Of a stretch of 30,576 nt of DNA, positions 7,070-14,826 are shown one piece after another (the stretch's first letter is position 1; every line of letters starts with the position of its first letter). This DNA is from an uncultured Oscillospiraceae bacterium (GTDB taxonomy: Bacteria; Bacillota; Clostridia; Oscillospirales; Acutalibacteraceae), in assembly GCA_900543795.1 (NCBI GenBank), contig UQSH01000016.1, positions 1-30,576 of the forward strand. The letters are read 5' to 3'. Below the pieces are notes generated by a model that worked only from the letters and a program-made list of their open reading frames with translations, was not told where the DNA came from and did no database searches. A program made the translations under genes and the position numbers.

Positions 7070-9007
7070 TTACAATGCCTTTGTTTTGATTTCTTCAAGA
7101 ACCTTTGCAAGGAAGGCGTCTATACTCTCTGCGCCCTGCTCGCCGTCCTTTCTTGAACGAACGGAAACGGTGCCGTTTTCAATGTCCTTATCTCCTGCAA
7201 TAAGCATATAAGGAACCTTTTCAAGCTGTGCGGCACGGATTTTGAAGCCGATTTTTTCGCTTCTGTCATCAATCTCGCAACGAATACCCTCTGCTTCAAG
7301 CTTCTTTTTAATATCATAAAGATAATCAAGGTGCCTGTCTGCAATCGGAAGAAGCTTAACCTGAACGGGTGCAAGCCATGTTGGGAATGCACCTGCATAT
7401 TTTTCAATAAGAAGCGCAAGCGTTCTCTCGTAGCAGCCGATTGAAGTTCTGTGAATAATATAAGGATTTTTCTTTGAGCCGTCCTTATCCGTATATTCCA
7501 TACCGAATTTTTCGGCAAGCATTTGGTCGATTTGAATTGTGATAAGAGTGTCCTCTTTACCGAAAACATTTTTAATTTGAATATCAAGCTTCGGGCCGTA
7601 GAACGCCGCCTCGCCGATACCGATTTCGTATTTGAGTCCAAGGTCATCAAGAATATTCTTCATAACGCCCTGTGCTTCATCCCATTGCTCTTCGGTTCCG
7701 ATATACTTTTCACGGTTATCGGGATCCCATTGAGAAAATCTAAATGTTACATCCTCATAGAGTCCGATTGTTTTAAGCATATATTCGCAAAGCTCAAGAC
7801 AGCCTCTGAATTCATCCTCAAGCTGCTCGGGAGTGCACATAAGATGTCCCTCGGATATTGTGAACTGGCGAACACGGATAAGGCCGTGCATTTCTCCGCT
7901 TGCTTCATTTCTGAAAAGAGTTGATGTTTCATCATATCTTAACGGCAAATCCCTGTATGAACGGGGCTTATTAAGATATGCCTGATACTGAAACGGGCAT
8001 GTCATCGGGCGAAGAGCAAAAACCTCCTTGTCCTTTTCCTCGTCTCCGAGAATAAACATACCGTCTTGATAATGATCCCAATGTCCCGAAATTTTATATA
8101 AATCGGATTTTGCCATTAAAGGAGTTTTTGTTAATTGCCAGCCGCGCTTTGCCTCCTCATCTTCAACCCATCTTTGCATAAGCTGAATGACCTTTGCACC
8201 CTTCGGAAGCAAAATGGGCAGTCCCTGACCGATATAATCAACGGTTGTGAAGAGTTCAAGCTCTCTGCCAAGCTTATTATGGTCTCTTTTCTTTGCCTCT
8301 TCAAGCCTTGCAAGATGCTCTTCAAGCATAGAAGCCTTTGGGAATGCAGTTCCGTAAACACGGCAAAGCATTTTATTTTCGGAATTTCCTCTCCAATATG
8401 CACCCGTACAGTTTGTTAGCTTAAACGCCTTAACGGGCTTAACATCCATAAGATGAGGGCCGGCGCAAAGCTCGGTAAATTCTCCCTGCTTATAAAAGCT
8501 TATCGGCTCGCCCTTTTCGGCATGCTCATTGATAAGCTCAACCTTATACGGCTCGTTTTTCTCCTCCATAAGCTTTATTGCCTCTTCGGGAGAAAGCTCA
8601 AATTTTTCAAGAGCATATCCCTCTTTAACGATTTTTTTCATTTCTGCTTCAATTTTTGAAAGGTCCTCGGGAGAAAACGGGGTTTCAACATCGAAATCGT
8701 AATAAAAGCCATCGTCAATAGCGGGGCCGATTGTGAGCTTTGCATCGGGATAAAGCCTTTTAACAGCCTGGGCCATAATATGAGAAGCGGTGTGGTTAAA
8801 TGCTTTTTTTCCGTCCTTATCGTCAAAGGTTAAAACCTCAAAGGTGCAATCCTCGCCGATAACGGCTCTTAAATCGGTTACTCTTCCGTTTACACGGCAG
8901 CAGCAGGCATTCCTGAAAAGCCCCATTGAAATATCCTTTGTTATTTCCTCACAGGAAACGGCAGAAGCATATTCCTTAACGGAGCCGTCCTTTAATGTGA
9001 TTTTCAT
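7070..9007 (-). CDS. thrS: Threonyl-tRNA synthetase
   Basis: This class II aminoacyl-tRNA synthetase charges tRNA-Thr. The protein has 645 residues, normal for the family. Domains in order: TGS (1-60), the editing/SAD domain with HTASH (72-76) and the TNCTGAYWRG segment, the class II catalytic core with RPMTCPF and HGLIRVRQFTISEGH (motif 2 region), motif 3 around GCYERTLALLIEKY, and the C-terminal anticodon-binding domain from about FPTWLAPVQV. The start at 9005-9007 is chosen because GGAGGG (9014-9019) lies 6-7 nt upstream and the TGS domain begins there. An in-frame extension to 9079 would run through the T-box terminator and is rejected. Expression is governed by the T-box leader. Confidence 0.97.
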   Translation of the reverse strand: MKITLKDGSVKEYASAVSCEEITKDISMGLFRNACCCRVNGRVTDLRAVIGEDCTFEVLTFDDKDGKKAFNHTASHIMAQAVKRLYPDAKLTIGPAIDDGFYYDFDVETPFSPEDLSKIEAEMKKIVKEGYALEKFELSPEEAIKLMEEKNEPYKVELINEHAEKGEPISFYKQGEFTELCAGPHLMDVKPVKAFKLTNCTGAYWRGNSENKMLCRVYGTAFPKASMLEEHLARLEEAKKRDHNKLGRELELFTTVDYIGQGLPILLPKGAKVIQLMQRWVEDEEAKRGWQLTKTPLMAKSDLYKISGHWDHYQDGMFILGDEEKDKEVFALRPMTCPFQYQAYLNKPRSYRDLPLRYDETSTLFRNEASGEMHGLIRVRQFTISEGHLMCTPEQLEDEFRGCLELCEYMLKTIGLYEDVTFRFSQWDPDNREKYIGTEEQWDEAQGVMKNILDDLGLKYEIGIGEAAFYGPKLDIQIKNVFGKEDTLITIQIDQMLAEKFGMEYTDKDGSKKNPYIIHRTSIGCYERTLALLIEKYAGAFPTWLAPVQVKLLPIADRHLDYLYDIKKKLEAEGIRCEIDDRSEKIGFKIRAAQLEKVPYMLIAGDKDIENGTVSVRSRKDGEQGAESIDAFLAKVLEEIKTKAL

Positions 9008-9013
9008 AATAAT

Positions 9014-9019
9014 CCCTCC
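9014..9019 (-). promoter_or_regulatory. Ribosome-binding site of thrS
   Basis: On the minus strand GGAGGG ends 6 nt before ATG 9007. It lies downstream of the T-box terminator, which decides the true start. Confidence 0.85.
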
Positions 9020-9035
9020 GTAAAAATTAATGTAT

Positions 9036-9068
9036 AAAAATAAAGCACCCTGAAAAAAATCAGGGTGC
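9036..9068 (-). terminator. T-box-controlled intrinsic terminator
   Basis: A perfect 9-bp stem, GCACCCTGA with TCAGGGTGC, surrounds a 6-nt T loop (minus-strand sense) and is followed by TTTATTTTT. Confidence 0.9.
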
Positions 9069-9349
9069 ATAAATAACACGGTTCCACCTGAATTGCACAG
9101 AAAGCTCTGTGCCCCTCATTAACGCAAGGAAAGAGCAGAATGAGCATAAGCTACATTAATACTTTATTTTAGATTGGCTTGAATTGCTCTTCATTGCTTT
9201 GCCCTTAACGCAGGCAAAACGGCCGGTGTTGGCGGCGCTCGGGGATGGTGGCTTGCGGCATTTTATACGCTTATTTCAGCAGGTAAAGCGCTCTCTGAAT
9301 AAAAGGCTTGGCAGTCTTGTTCCCGTCATAGCTTTGTATATCAATTGTT
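9036..9349 (-). promoter_or_regulatory. T-box riboswitch leader of thrS (tRNA-Thr sensing)
   Basis: The leader contains the conserved T-box core AGGTGGAACCGTG (minus strand, 9089-9077), preceded by a 7-bp hairpin (9095-9101 with 9106-9112). An intrinsic terminator with a 9-bp stem (9045-9053 and 9060-9068) and a T-rich tail (9036-9044) follows. The terminator 5' arm contains CCCTG, which can instead pair with CAGG of the T-box to form the antiterminator. The UGGA sequence would pair with the acceptor end of tRNA having U at the discriminator position. A candidate specifier ACC (9249-9247), followed by A and then a CCCC segment that can pair with GGG near 9321-9327, fits threonine. Uncharged tRNA-Thr would stabilise the antiterminator. 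The class is certain; the specifier position is a reading of the fold by eye. Confidence 0.92.
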
Positions 9350-9355
9350 GTTAAT

Positions 9356-9383
9356 ATTATACCACTATTTTTCTCGTTGTCAA
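9356..9383 (-). promoter_or_regulatory. Sigma-A promoter of the thrS leader
   Basis: On the minus strand, TTGACA (9378-9383), 16-nt spacer, TATAAT (9356-9361), with a TGG extended -10 element directly before the TATAAT. The start would be near 9349, some 20 nt before the T-box stem I. Confidence 0.85.
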
Positions 9384-9473
9384 CAAAATTTGCGCTTTGG
9401 GATTTATTTCTTTGTGAGTTTATGTATTTGTAACAATTTTGTAAATATTAATCACTTTTCCGTTTCTAACACC

Positions 9474-9502
9474 TTGACAGATACAAGATATGGGTGTATT
9501 AT
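9474..9502 (+). promoter_or_regulatory. Sigma-A promoter of rny
   Basis: TTGACA (9474-9479), 17-nt spacer, TATTAT (9497-9502). Transcription from about 9509 leaves a leader of roughly 125 nt before the rny start. The leader holds an 8-bp inverted repeat (9517-9524 with 9549-9556) but no recognised riboswitch. Confidence 0.8.
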
Positions 9503-9634
9503 ATTTGGGAAGTTCTATATAAAGACCCATCTTGTATAGCTTCTTCATCTTTATATGGTTTGTATTTAAACTGTACCTTTTCTGATGATATTTGATTTTG
9601 AAAAAAACTATTAACAGAAGGAGGTGCTATTGAT

Positions 9635-11191
9635 TTGATGAGTATATTAACCGCAGTTATCATTGCTGTTGTGTGTTCGGTTGTTTTCGCCGTTATAGGC
9701 TTTATTGTTGGCTCTGTTGCCAAGCAAAAGGCAAATGAAAAGGAAATAGGCTCCGCAACACAGGAAGCAACAAAAATTATTAACAACGCTCTTGCAGAGG
9801 CTGAAACCGCAAAAAAATCAAGCCTTATTGAAGCAAAGGACGAAATTCATAAGCTTCGCTCGGAAGCAGATAAAGAAATCCGTGAAAGAAGAAGCGAGGT
9901 TCAAAGACAGGAAAACAGGCTCAATCAAAGGGAGGAATACCTTGATAAAAGAGCAGATTCCATTGATTCTAAAAATGAAATTTTAAGTCAAAAGCTCAAA
10001 GAAGCAGAAGAAAAATTACTCGAAGTCGATAGCATTAAGAAAAGCCAGTTTGATATGCTGGAAAAAATTTCAGGACTTTCAAAGGAGCAGGCGCAGGAGC
10101 AATTGCTTGCCTCTCTTGAAGAAGAGTTGGATACTGAAAAAAGTAAAAAAATCCTGGAATATGAGCAGATGGTTCGCGATCAAAGCAATGTGCTTGCACG
10201 CGAGATTATAGGCACAGCAATCCAGCGTTGTGCAGCAGACCACACCGCAGAAACAACCGTTTCCGTTGTTTCAATCCCAAGCGATGACTTAAAGGGAAGA
10301 ATTATCGGCAGAGAGGGCAGAAATATCCGCTCTATCGAAAAAATCACGGGTGTTGAGCTTATTATTGACGACACACCCGAAGCAATCACAATCAGCTCGT
10401 TTGACCCGATACGCCGCGAAATTGCACGCTTAACGCTTGAAAGGCTTATTCAGGACGGACGAATCCACCCAACAAAAATCGAAGAAACCTTTGATAAATG
10501 CACAAGAGAGGTTAATGCCGTTATTAAGCAGGAGGGCGAAAAGGCCGTTCTTGCGGCAAACTGCGGCACAATTCATCCCGAGCTTGTTAAGCTTCTCGGA
10601 AAGCTCAAATACCGCACCTCTTACGGTCAAAATGTTCTTAAACACAGCCTTGAGGTTAGCTACATAGCAGGACTTATGGCGGCTGAAATCGGTGCAGACG
10701 AAAGACTTGCACGCCGTGCAGGACTTCTTCACGATATAGGCAAGGCACTTGACCACGAAATGGAAGGCTCTCACATTGCACTCGGCGTTGAATATGCCCG
10801 TAAATATAAAGAAAACGAAGCAGTTGTTCACGCCATTCAGGCGCATCACGGCGAAATCGAATGTAAAACCGTTGTTGCCTGCCTTGTTCAGGCGGCAGAC
10901 GCAGTTTCCGCTTCACGCCCCGGCGCAAGAAGAGAAAACATTGAAAACTACATTAAGCGACTTCAACAGCTTGAGGAGATTTCAACAAGCTTCAACGGAG
11001 TTGAAAGGGCTTATGCAATACAGGCAGGCAGAGAGGTTAGAGTTATGGTTAGCCCCGACTCTGTTTCAGACGATAAAATGCCTTATATTGCACACGAAAT
11101 TGCCAAAAAGATTGAAAGCGAGCTTGAATATCCCGGACAGATTAAGGTTCATATCATTAGGGAATCAAGAGCTTATGATGTTGCAAAATAA
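9635..11191 (+). CDS. rny: Ribonuclease Y
   Basis: RNase Y is the membrane-anchored endoribonuclease that starts bulk mRNA decay in many Firmicutes. The protein has 518 residues (B. subtilis enzyme about 520). It shows an N-terminal membrane helix (about 4-28), a long charged coiled coil (about 35-190), a KH RNA-binding domain with GRIIGREGRN (221-230), and an HD domain with H337, HD at 366-367 and further ligand candidates to about 423, followed by the family C-terminus. Two adjacent starts are possible: TTG 9635 (10 nt after AGGAGG 9619-9624) and ATG 9638 (13 nt); the TTG is kept on spacing. It has its own promoter and terminator. Confidence 0.96.
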   Translation: MMSILTAVIIAVVCSVVFAVIGFIVGSVAKQKANEKEIGSATQEATKIINNALAEAETAKKSSLIEAKDEIHKLRSEADKEIRERRSEVQRQENRLNQREEYLDKRADSIDSKNEILSQKLKEAEEKLLEVDSIKKSQFDMLEKISGLSKEQAQEQLLASLEEELDTEKSKKILEYEQMVRDQSNVLAREIIGTAIQRCAADHTAETTVSVVSIPSDDLKGRIIGREGRNIRSIEKITGVELIIDDTPEAITISSFDPIRREIARLTLERLIQDGRIHPTKIEETFDKCTREVNAVIKQEGEKAVLAANCGTIHPELVKLLGKLKYRTSYGQNVLKHSLEVSYIAGLMAAEIGADERLARRAGLLHDIGKALDHEMEGSHIALGVEYARKYKENEAVVHAIQAHHGEIECKTVVACLVQAADAVSASRPGARRENIENYIKRLQQLEEISTSFNGVERAYAIQAGREVRVMVSPDSVSDDKMPYIAHEIAKKIESELEYPGQIKVHIIRESRAYDVAK

Positions 11192-11192
11192 C

Positions 11193-11235
11193 AATAATAA
11201 CCGGTGCAGAGGCTCTGTGCCGGTTATTATTTTAA
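11193..11235 (+). terminator. Rho-independent terminator after rny
   Basis: Arms 11193-11204 and 11220-11231 form a perfect 12-bp inverted repeat. An inner CAGAG/CTCTG pair is separated from it by a 2-nt mismatch, and the 3' arm ends in a T run. It starts 2 nt after the rny stop codon. Confidence 0.85.
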
Positions 11236-11260
11236 GTAATTTGGGAAAGGCGGATTAAAA

Positions 11261-11551
11261 ATGATTAAACACATCGTTTGCTTTAAGCTGAAGGATAACA
11301 GCCCCCAAAAAAAGCAGGAGGCTGCCGATAGGCTTTTATCTATGAAGGGTAAGGTTGACCTCATAAGAGATATCGAGGTTGGAACAGACTTTTTATGCTC
11401 TGAGCGCTCCTACGATGTTATACTTCAGGTTACGCTTGACAGCAAGGAGGACCTTGAAAAATATCAAAACGATGAATACCATTGCTCCTATGTGAAAACC
11501 TATATGCACGGGGTGAGGGAAGCCTCTGTTGCAGTTGATTACGAAATTTGA
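11261..11551 (+). CDS. Dabb (stress-responsive alpha/beta barrel) domain protein
   Basis: This small protein of 96 residues is a single Dabb/dimeric ferredoxin-like barrel. It opens with MIKHIVCFKLKD, has the central acidic strand DIEVGTDF and the DVILQVTLDSKEDLEKYQ segment, and ends with the YVKTYMHGVREASVAVDY region typical of these domains. Family members form homodimers; their function is mostly undefined, with a few enzymes and stress-induced proteins known. An AAAGGCGG ribosome-binding sequence lies about 7-10 nt before the ATG. It sits 26 nt after the rny terminator without a clear promoter of its own, so read-through from rny is likely. A terminator follows at once. Confidence 0.85.
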   Translation: MIKHIVCFKLKDNSPQKKQEAADRLLSMKGKVDLIRDIEVGTDFLCSERSYDVILQVTLDSKEDLEKYQNDEYHCSYVKTYMHGVREASVAVDYEI

Positions 11552-11579
11552 ATTTCAAATTATTTTGTTTAAAATAACC

Positions 11580-11609
11580 AAAGGTGCCGAGAAAATCTTG
11601 GCACCTTTT
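11580..11609 (+). terminator. Rho-independent terminator after the Dabb gene
   Basis: Arms 11580-11592 and 11596-11608 pair over 13 positions with one G-T wobble around a 3-nt A loop. A T-rich tail (TTTTACTTTTATTTG) follows. It insulates the capsule operon from upstream transcription. Confidence 0.88.
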
Positions 11610-11634
11610 ACTTTTATTTGTTTATCCTAATCCA

Positions 11635-11663
11635 TTGACTGAGCAACATTAATGTGTTATATT
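11635..11663 (+). promoter_or_regulatory. Promoter of the capsule operon
   Basis: TTGACT (11635-11640), 17-nt spacer, TATATT (11658-11663). A 10-bp palindrome ACATTAATGT (11646-11655) fills the spacer and a 12-bp AT palindrome (11659-11670) covers the -10. The next 40 nt are almost pure A/T and include another 12-bp palindrome (11692-11703). Confidence 0.65.
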
Positions 11664-11727
11664 ATAATATGCTATATAAATAATATATTATAATAATATT
11701 ATTAATAAATATCAGGAGGATATAATC

Positions 11728-12501
11728 TTGGGAACCGAAAAAGAAATAGACATTGACTTAGGTAGAATATTTAATATGATGAAAAAAAGGATTGTTTACA
11801 TAATCCTTGCAACGCTCATAGTCGGTGCGCTTTCGGGCTGCATAACCGAATTTTTTATTGAGCCGAAATATTCAACCTCCTGTAAGCTTTATGTTTACAG
11901 TAATACAGACAGAGTAAGCACAAACTCATCAGTAGGCTCAGGTGAGCTTTCAGCTTCTCAGCAGCTTGTTGCAACATACATAGTTGCCCTTAAAAGCGAC
12001 ACCGTGCTTGAAAAGGTTATAAGCGAGTTAAGCCTTGATATATCAGCGGCACAGCTCAGCTCAATGATAAACTGCACACAGATAGACGAAACGGAGTTTT
12101 TCAGAGTTACGGTTACAAGCACAAGCGCTTCGCAGGCGGCAGATATCGCAAATGCGATTGCAAAGGTTGCGCCCGACGAAATCGTGCGTGTTCTTAAAGT
12201 CGGCGGCGTTGAGGTTCTTGATTATGCCAAGGTGCCGACAAAGCCCTCCTCACCTAATCTTAAAAAGAATATTCTTATAGGAGCATTAGTTGGATTTGCG
12301 CTCAGCTTTGCAGGCTTCTTCGTTTATGAGCTGTTTGACACAACAATTACAACCGAAAAAGACCTTGAAAGAGAATTCGAAATCCCGATATTAGGCTCTA
12401 TACCAAGGCTTATACCTGCCCCCGATAAATCAGAGGGAGCCGCAGGAGAGCAGGCACCTGCCGAAGCGGCAAATAATAAAGCAAAGGGAGGTAAAAAATA
12501 A
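11728..12501 (+). CDS. Wzz/CapA/CpsC-type polysaccharide co-polymerase (tyrosine-kinase modulator)
   Basis: The protein has 257 residues with two membrane helices (about 22-42 and 181-203) that flank an extracellular loop, the layout of Gram-positive CpsC/CapA/YveK proteins. These set polymer chain length and activate the partner tyrosine kinase through their cytoplasmic tail. The proline-containing segment VPTKPSSPN (169-177) before the second helix and the KDLEREFEIPILGSIP stretch after it are family hallmarks. The tail is Ala/Lys rich. The start is TTG 11728, 8 nt after a perfect AGGAGG (11714-11719). The stop codon shares one base with the start of the kinase gene, as expected of a physically interacting pair. 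Confidence 0.9.
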   Translation: MGTEKEIDIDLGRIFNMMKKRIVYIILATLIVGALSGCITEFFIEPKYSTSCKLYVYSNTDRVSTNSSVGSGELSASQQLVATYIVALKSDTVLEKVISELSLDISAAQLSSMINCTQIDETEFFRVTVTSTSASQAADIANAIAKVAPDEIVRVLKVGGVEVLDYAKVPTKPSSPNLKKNILIGALVGFALSFAGFFVYELFDTTITTEKDLEREFEIPILGSIPRLIPAPDKSEGAAGEQAPAEAANNKAKGGKK

Positions 12502-13271
12502 TGGCACTGTTTAAAAGCAATAAAAACAACAAGCAGAGAACAAAGGTTTTTACAAAGGATGACCCAAAGAAAATTTTAAGCCCCGAAGCTCCCTTCGTTG
12601 TTAAGGAAGCATATTCTGCAATAAGAACAAATCTTCTTTTCACTCAAAAGGGCGAAAAGTGCCCTGTTTTCGTCGTTACAAGTCCAACGGCAAATAACGG
12701 AAAAACAATAAACAGCATTAACCTTGCCGTTTCCTTTGCGCAAATGGGCAAAAGAACGCTTCTTATTGACAGTGATATGAGAAACCCCACCATTCACAGA
12801 ATGTTTTCCATTCCCGTTAAAAACGGGCTTTCCGAAATTCTTGCAGGACTGACAGACAACATAACCGTTTCCAAAACAGATGTTGAAAATCTTTCCGTTC
12901 TTACAGGCGGTAAAATTCCGCCGAACCCTGCGGAGCTTCTTTCCTCTCCGAGAATGGATAAGCTACTTGAATTTGTTAAAGAGCATTATGATTGCGTTTT
13001 TATTGACACTCCACCCGTTAATCTTGTTACCGACGCAACCGTTTTTGCACAGAAAACAACGGGATATATTCTTATAGTTAAGGCGAATGTCAGCGATAAT
13101 TCAGATGTTAAATTAGCCGTTAACAGCCTTGACAATATCGGCGGAAACATTCTTGGCTTTGTTCTTAACGATGTTACCTCCGGCAGAAACAGATATTATT
13201 CATATTACAAAAAATATGATTACAAATATAAGTATTCATACGGCTACGGATATGGCTACGGATACAGATAA
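12501..13271 (+). CDS. CpsD/CapB-type bacterial tyrosine kinase (BY-kinase)
   Basis: The cytoplasmic 256-residue ATPase autophosphorylates on a C-terminal tyrosine cluster and controls polymer export and assembly with its Wzz partner. Seen are the EAYSAIRTN activator-contact motif (36-44), Walker A at 61-69 (SPTANNGKT, where related kinases have G-E or G-A instead of N-N), Walker A' LLIDSDMRNP (87-96) and Walker B VFIDTPPV (167-174). The last 25 residues contain 13 tyrosines, and the end is a GY dipeptide repeat encoded by two 12-nt near-identical units (13242-13253, 13254-13265). The usual CpsB/YwqE phosphatase gene is not nearby. Start ATG 12501 overlaps the upstream stop (TAATG). Confidence 0.92.
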   Translation: MALFKSNKNNKQRTKVFTKDDPKKILSPEAPFVVKEAYSAIRTNLLFTQKGEKCPVFVVTSPTANNGKTINSINLAVSFAQMGKRTLLIDSDMRNPTIHRMFSIPVKNGLSEILAGLTDNITVSKTDVENLSVLTGGKIPPNPAELLSSPRMDKLLEFVKEHYDCVFIDTPPVNLVTDATVFAQKTTGYILIVKANVSDNSDVKLAVNSLDNIGGNILGFVLNDVTSGRNRYYSYYKKYDYKYKYSYGYGYGYGYR

Positions 13272-13291
13272 ACCGAACGGACGGCGATTAA

Positions 13292-14806
13292 ATGAACAGC
13301 AAAAGAAAAGTTATTCAGCTTACATTTGAATATTTCGTTGATTTAACGGCTTTAATTTTTGCAAACATTATTGCAATGCTTATATGCAGCGCAATTAAGA
13401 AGATGCCTTACTCATCAACCGCCTCCTTTCATCTTTACGCAGTTGCCGTTTTCATTTCCTACAATGCGGTTTTTCTTTGCTTTTCGCACTCGTTAAATCT
13501 GTTGCAGCGAAGCAGAACAATGGAAATGATAACCGTTTTAAGAAACTGCCTGCTTACATATATGGCCAATGCCGTTATGCTTGTGCTGACAAGAAATGAT
13601 TTCATAAACGGACGGTATGTTTTCATACTTTCGCTTCTGTTTTATATCATTTTATCCTCGCTTAACAGATACATTCTGAAAAGAGTGCTTATTTACAGAT
13701 TTTCAAATTCAAAGATGGTTAGCCTTGTGGGCGTTATAACCGTCAGCGAGAGAGCGCAGGATTTTGTTGAAAAATTAAGCACCGATTGGAGCAGAAAAAT
13801 CGAAGGGATTGCCCTGCTTGACGCAAGGCTTGAAAACGGAGTTTACAAGCATCAATACTGCAAAACGGTTAAGGACGAAAACGGCGTTTCAACGGTTATC
13901 CGAGAAAAAGAGTTTGAAACGGTGCGTGAAATCTCGGGTGTTGAGGTTTGTGCAAACAGAGATAATGTTATCAGCTGGATAAAATCAACCCCTCTTGACG
14001 AGGTGTTTATCAATGTTTCGCACGCCGACGAAAACGAAATAAGCGAATTTGTTGAAGAAATTGAAAGCATGGGAATAACCGTTCATGTTAATATTCCTTC
14101 AATCGAAAAGCATATTGAGAAAAGCAAATTTAACAATGTTTCCTGCACAATGATTGCAGGCTTTCCTACCGCAACGCTGACTGCAACCGAGCCGATGACA
14201 TTTTGGGAATCCTTCATAAAAAGGGTTCTTGATATTTTCGGTTCTCTTATAGGCTCAATTGTTTCTCTTCCGATTATTTTAATAACGGCAATTCCGCTTC
14301 TTATTGAATCCCCCGGTCCGCTTATTTTCAAGCAGCCGAGAGTCGGTAAAAACGGAAGAATATTTAACATATATAAACTGCGCTCTATGTATATAGACGC
14401 AGAGGAACGAAAAAAAGAGCTGATGAACAAAAATAAAATGGACGGCTTTATGTTTAAAATGGATAACGACCCTCGAATAACAAGGGTTGGCAGGTTCATC
14501 AGAAAAACGAGCATCGACGAGCTTCCTCAATTTTGGAATGTTCTTAAAGGCGATATGAGCCTTGTTGGCACAAGGCCGCCAACCGTTGATGAATTTGAGC
14601 AATATGAAAGCCACCATAAGCGCAGACTTTCAATGCGCCCCGGCATAACGGGAATGTGGCAGGTCAGCGGCCGTTCAAACATTCAGGATTTTGAAGAGGT
14701 TGTTAGACTTGATGTTGAATATATAGATAACTGGTCTATGTGGCTTGACATCAAAATTCTGCTTAAAACATTTATTGTTGTTCTTAAAGGGCTCGGAGCG
14801 GAATAA
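13292..14806 (+). CDS. Polyprenyl-phosphate sugar-1-phosphate transferase (initiating transferase)
   Basis: This 504-residue protein starts the repeat unit by moving a sugar-1-phosphate onto undecaprenyl phosphate. It has the large WbaP/CpsE-like layout: about four N-terminal membrane helices (roughly 12-125), a central nucleotide-binding-like domain (about 140-280), a re-entrant hydrophobic helix (about 313-338), and the C-terminal catalytic PF02397 domain. Key motifs are SPGPLIFKQPRVGKNG, YKLRSM (361-366), the TSIDELPQFWNVLKGD block with the D409-E410 dyad, SLVGTRPP and RPGITGMWQVSGR. The ATG lies 20 nt after the kinase stop with a weak ribosome site. Which sugar is transferred cannot be told. 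Confidence 0.93.
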   Translation: MNSKRKVIQLTFEYFVDLTALIFANIIAMLICSAIKKMPYSSTASFHLYAVAVFISYNAVFLCFSHSLNLLQRSRTMEMITVLRNCLLTYMANAVMLVLTRNDFINGRYVFILSLLFYIILSSLNRYILKRVLIYRFSNSKMVSLVGVITVSERAQDFVEKLSTDWSRKIEGIALLDARLENGVYKHQYCKTVKDENGVSTVIREKEFETVREISGVEVCANRDNVISWIKSTPLDEVFINVSHADENEISEFVEEIESMGITVHVNIPSIEKHIEKSKFNNVSCTMIAGFPTATLTATEPMTFWESFIKRVLDIFGSLIGSIVSLPIILITAIPLLIESPGPLIFKQPRVGKNGRIFNIYKLRSMYIDAEERKKELMNKNKMDGFMFKMDNDPRITRVGRFIRKTSIDELPQFWNVLKGDMSLVGTRPPTVDEFEQYESHHKRRLSMRPGITGMWQVSGRSNIQDFEEVVRLDVEYIDNWSMWLDIKILLKTFIVVLKGLGAE

Positions 14807-14826
14807 CAGATTAAGAGGCTGAAAAA

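Noticed and set aside
9008..9079. 24-codon N-terminal extension of thrS
   Set aside because: It would translate the T-box terminator stem; the GGAGGG site and TGS domain both indicate the start at 9007.
10430..10849. Minus-strand 139-codon frame inside rny
   Set aside because: Antisense shadow of a conserved coding region with no promoter or ribosome site.
10749..11258. Plus-strand 169-codon frame overlapping the end of rny
   Set aside because: A shifted frame within rny and through its terminator; no family features and no ribosome site.
13242..13265. Tandem repeat considered as a CRISPR or VNTR locus
   Set aside because: Only two 12-nt units, in frame inside the kinase tail, with no spacers.
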